From Pseudomonas sp. PDM05 (GTDB lineage Bacteria; Pseudomonadota; Gammaproteobacteria; Pseudomonadales; Pseudomonadaceae), in contig NZ_JACVAC010000017.1 of the NCBI RefSeq assembly GCF_014851685.1, positions 29,309-93,308 on the forward strand: a stretch of 64,000 nucleotides of DNA. The letters are read 5' to 3'. Made by a program: the position numbers and the translations under genes. Below, piece by piece: positions 59,304 through 64,000 of this stretch; the first letter of the stretch is position 1; every line of letters begins with the position of its first letter. The notes under the pieces were generated by a model that made no database searches, was not told the origin of the DNA, and worked only from the letters and a program-made list of their open reading frames with translations.

Positions 59304-60458
59304 ATGACCGACGCTGTCCCCCTGCGCCAACGCCTGCTTTCCATCGACGCCCTGCGCGGCCTGGTGATCCTGTTCATGCTGCTGGACCACGTGCGCGAAA
59401 CCTTCCTGCTGCACCGTCAAGTCAGCGACCCGATGAGCATCGACAGCACCGAACCCAGCCTGTTTATCAGTCGCACCCTCGCCCACCTGTGTGCGCCGGT
59501 GTTTGTCTTGCTCACCGGCTTGTCAGCCTGGCTGTACGGCCAGAAATACCAGGGCCGCCGCGATGTGTCGGCGTTTCTGTTCAAGCGCGGGCTGTTTCTG
59601 GTGGTGCTGGAATTCACCCTGGTCAACTTCGCCTGGACCTTCCAGATGCCGCCAGCAGTGATCTACCTGCAAGTCATCTGGGCAATTGGCGTGAGCATGC
59701 TCGCCCTCGCCGCCTTGGTGTGGCTGCCGCGGCCGCTGTTGATCGCCGTGGCGATCGGGATTATCGCCGGGCACAACCTGCTGGACGGCCTGCACTTCGG
59801 GCCGGGCTCAATGCTGCAGAACGGTTGGGCGATCCTGCATGAGCGCAGTTGGATCGAGGTAGGCGACAACCTGCGCCTGCGCATCACCTACCCGGTGCTG
59901 CCGTGGATCGGCGTGATTGCCTTGGGCTACGGCCTCGGCCCGTGGTTCGCCAACGGCTCACCGCCACTGCTGCGTCAGCGCTATTTGGCGCTGGCGGGCG
60001 TGGCTGGGCTGGTCGGCTTTGTGCTGTTGCGTGCGCTCAATGGTTACGGGGAGAAACCTTGGCAGCACTATGAAAGCAGCGTGCAGACGCTGATGAGCTT
60101 TTTCAACGTAACCAAGTATCCGCCTTCGCTGTTGTTCCTGGCGCTGACCTTGGGCATCGGTCTGCTGCTGTTGCTGGCGTTTGAACGGGCCGGGCACGCA
60201 CGTTGGATTGGCCTACTGGCCACGTTTGGCGCGGCGCCGATGTTCTTTTATCTGCTGCATTTGTATGTGCTGAAAGTGCTCTACGTCTGTTGTATCGCGC
60301 TGTTTGGCCTTAACCAGGGCAACTACTTTGGGTTCGATGGCATGGGCGCGGTGTGGCTGGTGGCGTTGCTGTTGCCGATTGCGCTGTATCCGCCAGTGCG
60401 TTGGTTCGCAGCACTGAAAGCGCGGCGCCGCGACCTGGCCTGGCTCAAATACCTCTGA
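59304..60458 (+). CDS. DUF1624/heparan-alpha-glucosaminide acetyltransferase-like membrane protein
   Basis: 384-aa protein with about ten membrane helices and the family start RLLSIDALRGLVILFMLLDH. HIS and Arg residues of the transmembrane acyltransferase pattern are kept (VRETF, FFYLLHLYVLK). Bacterial members may acetylate sugars or act in envelope assembly. ATG at 59304 preferred over an in-frame TTG at 59298. Confidence 0.85.
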   Translation: MTDAVPLRQRLLSIDALRGLVILFMLLDHVRETFLLHRQVSDPMSIDSTEPSLFISRTLAHLCAPVFVLLTGLSAWLYGQKYQGRRDVSAFLFKRGLFLVVLEFTLVNFAWTFQMPPAVIYLQVIWAIGVSMLALAALVWLPRPLLIAVAIGIIAGHNLLDGLHFGPGSMLQNGWAILHERSWIEVGDNLRLRITYPVLPWIGVIALGYGLGPWFANGSPPLLRQRYLALAGVAGLVGFVLLRALNGYGEKPWQHYESSVQTLMSFFNVTKYPPSLLFLALTLGIGLLLLLAFERAGHARWIGLLATFGAAPMFFYLLHLYVLKVLYVCCIALFGLNQGNYFGFDGMGAVWLVALLLPIALYPPVRWFAALKARRRDLAWLKYL

Positions 60459-60475
60459 CTCTACACAGGCCAAAA

Positions 60476-60567
60476 ATGTGGGAGCGGGCTTGCTCGCGAA
60501 TGCAGTGTGTCAGGCAACGGATTCATTGGCTGATCCACCGCATTCGCGAGCAAGCCCGCTCCCACAT
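60476..60567. repeat. REP pair
   Basis: ATGTGGGAGCGGGCTTGCTC and GAGCAAGCCCGCTCCCACAT form inverted arms with about 50 bp between. It lies in the convergent gap before metE and may end both transcripts. Confidence 0.9.
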
Positions 60568-60590
60568 TTTGACCGTGTACGACTCAGGAA

Positions 60591-62879
60591 TCAGGCCAAT
60601 TCGGCGCGCAGTTGACGGGCTGCCGTGACCATGTGAATCAACGCCGCCTCAGTCTCCGGCCAGCCACGGGTTTTCAAGCCGCAATCCGGGTTCACCCACA
60701 AACGCTCGGCCGGAATCCGCTTGGCCGCCTTGCGCAACAAATTGGCCATCTCCGACGCATCCGGCACCCGCGGCGAGTGGATGTCGTACACGCCCGGACC
60801 GATTTCGTTCGGGTAAGCGAAGGCTTCAAACGCCTCCAGCAACTCCATGTCCGAGCGCGACGTTTCGATGGTAATCACATCGGCATCCATCGCCGCAATG
60901 CTCTCGATCACATCGTTGAACTCGCTGTAGCACATGTGGGTGTGGATCTGGGTTTCGTCGCGCACACCCGAGGCGCACAGGCGGAATACTTCGGTGGCCC
61001 AGTCCAGGTAGTGCTGCCACTGCGCCTGGCGCAACGGCAAACCTTCACGGAACGCCGCTTCGTCGATCTGCACGATCTTGATGCCGGCCGCCTCCAGGTC
61101 CACCACTTCGTCACGAATCGCCAGGGCCAATTGCCGTGCCTGCACTTCGCGGCTCACGTCTTCGCGGGGGAATGACCACATCAGCATGGTCACCGGGCCG
61201 GTCAGCATGCCCTTCATCACTTTGTGGGTGAGACCTTGGGCGTAGCGGATCCACTCCACGGTCATGGCTTTCGGGCGGCTCAGATCACCAAAAATCACCG
61301 CCGGTTTCACGCAACGTGAACCGTAGCTCTGCACCCAACCGAAACGGGTGAACACATAGCCGTCGAGTTGCTCGGCGAAGTACTCGACCATGTCATTACG
61401 TTCGGCTTCACCATGCACCAGCACGTCCAGGCCGAGGTTTTCCTGCACTTCCACGGCGTGCTTGATCTCGCTGTGCATGGCTTCGACGTATTCGGCTTCG
61501 CTCAACTTGCCGGCCTTGTACGACTGGCGCGCCAGGCGGATCGACGCGGTCTGCGGGAACGAACCGATGGTAGTGGTCGGGAACAGCGGCAGGTTGAGGC
61601 CCGCGCGCTGCTGCTCGATACGCTGGGCAAACGGCGACTGGCGCTGGCTGTCCCTGGCAGTGATCGCCGCAACCCGCGCTTGCACCGCAGGCTTGTGGAT
61701 ACGCGGCGACGCGGCGCGGGCGGCTTGCACGGCACGGCTTTGTGCCAAGGCCGCGACAACATTCGCTGCCTCGGGTTGATTGACCGCCTGGGCCAGCACC
61801 GCCACTTCGGCGCATTTCTGTACGGCGAATGCCAGCCAGCTTTTCAGCTCCCCATCCAGCTGGTCTTCACGCCCCAGGTCCACCGGGCTGTGCAGCAGCG
61901 AGCAGGATGGCGCCACCCACAGGCGGTCACCCAACTTGTCATGGGCGTGCCGCAGCGTCGCCAGGGCTTTTTCCAGGTCGCAGCGCCACACGTTACGGCC
62001 GTTGACCACGCCCAGGGACAGCACTTTGTAAGCCGGCAGGCGGTCGAGAATGGTCGGGTACTGCTCCGGCGCCCGCACCAGGTCGATATGCAAACCATCC
62101 ACCGGCAGGTTGGCGGCCAGGCCGAGGTTCTCTTCCAGCCCACCAAAATAGGTGGCCACCAGCTTTTTCAGCGGGTCGCGCTGGATCAGGTTATAGGCAC
62201 GCTCAAACGCGTTTTTCCAGTCCTGCGGCAGGTCCAGCACCAGGATCGGTTCGTCGATCTGTACCCACTCAACCCCCAATTCGGCGAGGCGCTGGAAGAT
62301 CTGGCCGTACAGCGGCAGCAGGCGATCGAGCAGGTCGAGCTTGGCGAAGTCGCCGCCCTTGGCCTTGCCCAGCCACAGGTAAGTCAGCGGGCCGATGATG
62401 ACTGGCTTGACGTTGTGGCCCAGCTCGCGGGCTTCCTGCACCTCTTCGAACAGTTGATCCCAGCCCAGGTGGAATTGCTGGTCAGCGCTGAACTCAGGCA
62501 CCAGGTAGTGGTAGTTGGTGTCGAACCACTTGGTCATCTCCTGGGCGTGGGCGCCGCCACAGCAGCTGTCGCTGACGCCACGGGCCATGCCGAACAGGGT
62601 ATGCAAGGTGGCTTTGCCATCGACTGGGCGGAAGCGCTCGGGGATCACGCCAAACATCAGCGAGTGGGTCAGCACCTGGTCATACCAGGCGAAATCCCCG
62701 GCGGGCAGCAATTCGATACCGGCCTGTTTTTGCAGGTCCCAGTGGGTCTTGCGCAGGTCACGGCCCACGGCGCGCAAGCCAGCTTCATCGAGCTCACCCT
62801 TCCAGAACGCTTCCTGCGCTTTTTTCAGTTCACGATCGCGTCCAATGCGCGGAAATCCCAGGGAATGAGCGACTGCCAT
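60591..62879 (-). CDS. metE: Cobalamin-independent methionine synthase MetE
   Basis: 762-aa enzyme that methylates homocysteine from methyltetrahydrofolate-polyglutamate. The N-terminus (HSLGFPRIGRDRELKKAQE) and the C-terminal zinc ligands (HMCYSEFND, NPDCGLKTRG) are present. The ATG at 62879 has GGAG upstream, so I drop five earlier residues. The 97-bp gap to the LysE gene holds no recognisable riboswitch. Confidence 0.97.
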   Translation of the reverse strand: MAVAHSLGFPRIGRDRELKKAQEAFWKGELDEAGLRAVGRDLRKTHWDLQKQAGIELLPAGDFAWYDQVLTHSLMFGVIPERFRPVDGKATLHTLFGMARGVSDSCCGGAHAQEMTKWFDTNYHYLVPEFSADQQFHLGWDQLFEEVQEARELGHNVKPVIIGPLTYLWLGKAKGGDFAKLDLLDRLLPLYGQIFQRLAELGVEWVQIDEPILVLDLPQDWKNAFERAYNLIQRDPLKKLVATYFGGLEENLGLAANLPVDGLHIDLVRAPEQYPTILDRLPAYKVLSLGVVNGRNVWRCDLEKALATLRHAHDKLGDRLWVAPSCSLLHSPVDLGREDQLDGELKSWLAFAVQKCAEVAVLAQAVNQPEAANVVAALAQSRAVQAARAASPRIHKPAVQARVAAITARDSQRQSPFAQRIEQQRAGLNLPLFPTTTIGSFPQTASIRLARQSYKAGKLSEAEYVEAMHSEIKHAVEVQENLGLDVLVHGEAERNDMVEYFAEQLDGYVFTRFGWVQSYGSRCVKPAVIFGDLSRPKAMTVEWIRYAQGLTHKVMKGMLTGPVTMLMWSFPREDVSREVQARQLALAIRDEVVDLEAAGIKIVQIDEAAFREGLPLRQAQWQHYLDWATEVFRLCASGVRDETQIHTHMCYSEFNDVIESIAAMDADVITIETSRSDMELLEAFEAFAYPNEIGPGVYDIHSPRVPDASEMANLLRKAAKRIPAERLWVNPDCGLKTRGWPETEAALIHMVTAARQLRAELA

Positions 62880-62976
62880 GACTAACAACTCCAATGTCGA
62901 TATTTATGGCAGTCATTGTCGACAGTCAGCGATAGTGAGACAAACTCATATTATTCTAGATGATCACAAGATCTAC

Positions 62977-63585
62977 TCATGTTGAGATCAGGTGTACATA
63001 GAACGCGTGGAACATGAAATACGCACACACCGCCAGTGCCACGCCCATGCAGCGATTGAACACGGTGAACGCCGACGAGCCATTGATCCGCCGTCCGAGC
63101 ACTGCACCCAGCAGTGAATAAACCCATGGCGCGCCGAACGCACCAACCGCCAGCACCGCCGACACCAGCGCGATGGACACCCCGGTGATGTGCGCCGCCG
63201 GCAGCATCACACTGGTGATCGGCAACACCGCCATGATGCCCTTGGGGTTGAGCAACTGGATCACCAGGCCATTCCAGAACGTGAGGGTTTTGACGGGTGC
63301 GGTTGCCGTCGTTTCATCCACGACCGTGCGCGCAGTGAATACCTGATAGGCGAGATACAACGTGTACGCCCCGCCAATCAACGAGATGTACGGCAACGCG
63401 GCCTGGGAAATGATCGCCTCGCCGGTGTAGCCAAACAGCACAAACAACAGCAGCATCGCGCATCCCACACCGATGAAAAACCCGGTGGAACGGCGAAACT
63501 GCCCGGTGAGCCCGGCGTTGAGGCCCATGAAATTCACGGGGCCGGGGCTGTACATGACGCTGAAGGCGTAGAGGAAGATGTCCAT
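62977..63585 (-). CDS. LysE family exporter
   Basis: 202-aa protein with six predicted helices and the LysE/RhtB start FLYAFSVMYSPGPVNFMGLN. It exports amino acids or related compounds; the substrate is unassigned. Same strand as metE, 97 bp upstream. Confidence 0.9.
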   Translation of the reverse strand: MDIFLYAFSVMYSPGPVNFMGLNAGLTGQFRRSTGFFIGVGCAMLLLFVLFGYTGEAIISQAALPYISLIGGAYTLYLAYQVFTARTVVDETTATAPVKTLTFWNGLVIQLLNPKGIMAVLPITSVMLPAAHITGVSIALVSAVLAVGAFGAPWVYSLLGAVLGRRINGSSAFTVFNRCMGVALAVCAYFMFHAFYVHLIST

Positions 63586-63663
63586 GGAAAACCTGCAGTA
63601 GAAGAAGTCTGGCGAGTCTACTGAGGCGTGTTCGGGGAATTCTTGAACGTTTGTGGTGCGCCC

Positions 63664-64000
63664 TGCGAAGGCGGCGGATCAGGCAACACCTCTGCCTGCC
63701 GTGCCGCCGCTTTCGCAGCCTCGCCAAGGCTCGACAGCTCCCACAGGGAATAGGGTTTGCAGGCTGTGTCAGGTGTACACAGTTAAAAAATGTGGGAGCT
63801 GGCTTGCCTGCGAAGGCGGCGGATCAGGCAACATCTCTGCCTGCCGTGCCGCCGCATTCGCAGCCTCGCCAAGGCTCGACAGCTCCCACAGGGAATAGGG
63901 TTTGCAGGCTGTGTCAGGTGTACACAGTTAAAAAATGTGGGAGCTGGCTTGCCTGCGAAGGCGGCGGATCAGGCAACACCTCTGCCTGCCGTGCCGCCGC
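63664..64000. repeat. Tandem array, 145-bp period, cut by the window edge
   Basis: TGCGAAGGCGGCGGATCAGG recurs at 63664, 63809 and 63954. Units include GCAGCCTCGCCAAGGCTCGA and AAAAAATGTGGGAGCTGGCT. The unit differs from the 163-bp one but shares the GCGAAGGCGGCGG core. The array continues beyond the window. Confidence 0.92.

Noticed and set aside
62880..62976. Riboswitch or MetR site ahead of metE
   Set aside because: No SAM or cobalamin riboswitch features, and no TGAA-N5-TTCA; only weak partial palindromes were seen.

Overview
The window looks like a chromosomal segment of a denitrifying Pseudomonas of the fluorescens group. The evidence is the GC-rich coding sequence, the P. aeruginosa-like gene order of the nirSMCFDLGHJEN operon, the two-gene narK1K2 head of a nar operon, paired Dnr-type Crp/Fnr regulators, and abundant GTGGGAGCGGGCTTGC-type REP elements. 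Function is assigned from recognisable protein families and motifs; no database search was run.

From 1 to about 43,000 it is a nearly complete denitrification island. Leftward narK1-narK2-narG (narG cut by the window edge) faces rightward narXL across a control region with an Anr box, a perfect NarL 7-2-7 palindrome and an IHF consensus. Next come a seven-copy array of a 163-bp REP unit, a second Dnr-like regulator with a NarL-like site, and the leftward nosRZDFYL operon for N2O reduction. Then comes a leftward operon, pdxH-moaB-moeA-ubiU-ubiV-ubiT, for PLP, molybdenum cofactor and oxygen-independent ubiquinone. It is followed by nnrS with a small membrane gene, dnr-dnrP, norCBD, nirQ-norE-norF and the nir operon for cytochrome cd1 and heme d1. 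Downstream lie a HemN-like protein lacking its Fe-S cysteines, a second copy of the small membrane gene, and an OprD-family porin. Eight Anr/Dnr-type boxes (TTGAY-N4-RTCAA or close) lie in front of these units. Most have a plausible -10 hexamer 31-33 bp from the box centre, the spacing expected of a class II FNR-type promoter.

Between norC and norF (27,570-29,405) sits an unrelated insert. It holds a frameshifted glycine-zipper protein overlapping a small membrane protein, and a second cassette in which the first gene is deleted to about 20 codons while the membrane gene is intact. This resembles a toxin or effector and immunity pair that was duplicated and then decayed.

From about 43,000 to 64,000 the content is mixed. 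It includes copper handling (DUF2946, SCO, PCuAC), a cupin, three GNAT acetyltransferases, and an orphan gene behind a perfect hrp-box (GGAACC-N16-CCAC). It continues with an RsbQ-like hydrolase paired with a PAS histidine kinase, a DapF homologue lacking one catalytic cysteine, and two divergent L,D-transpeptidases. A creatininase-family protein, small envelope proteins, a GST, a DUF924 protein, a DUF1624-like membrane protein, metE and a LysE exporter complete it. Dispersed repeats occupy most long gaps, and a 145-bp tandem repeat runs off the right edge. No rRNA, tRNA, CRISPR or insertion sequence was seen.
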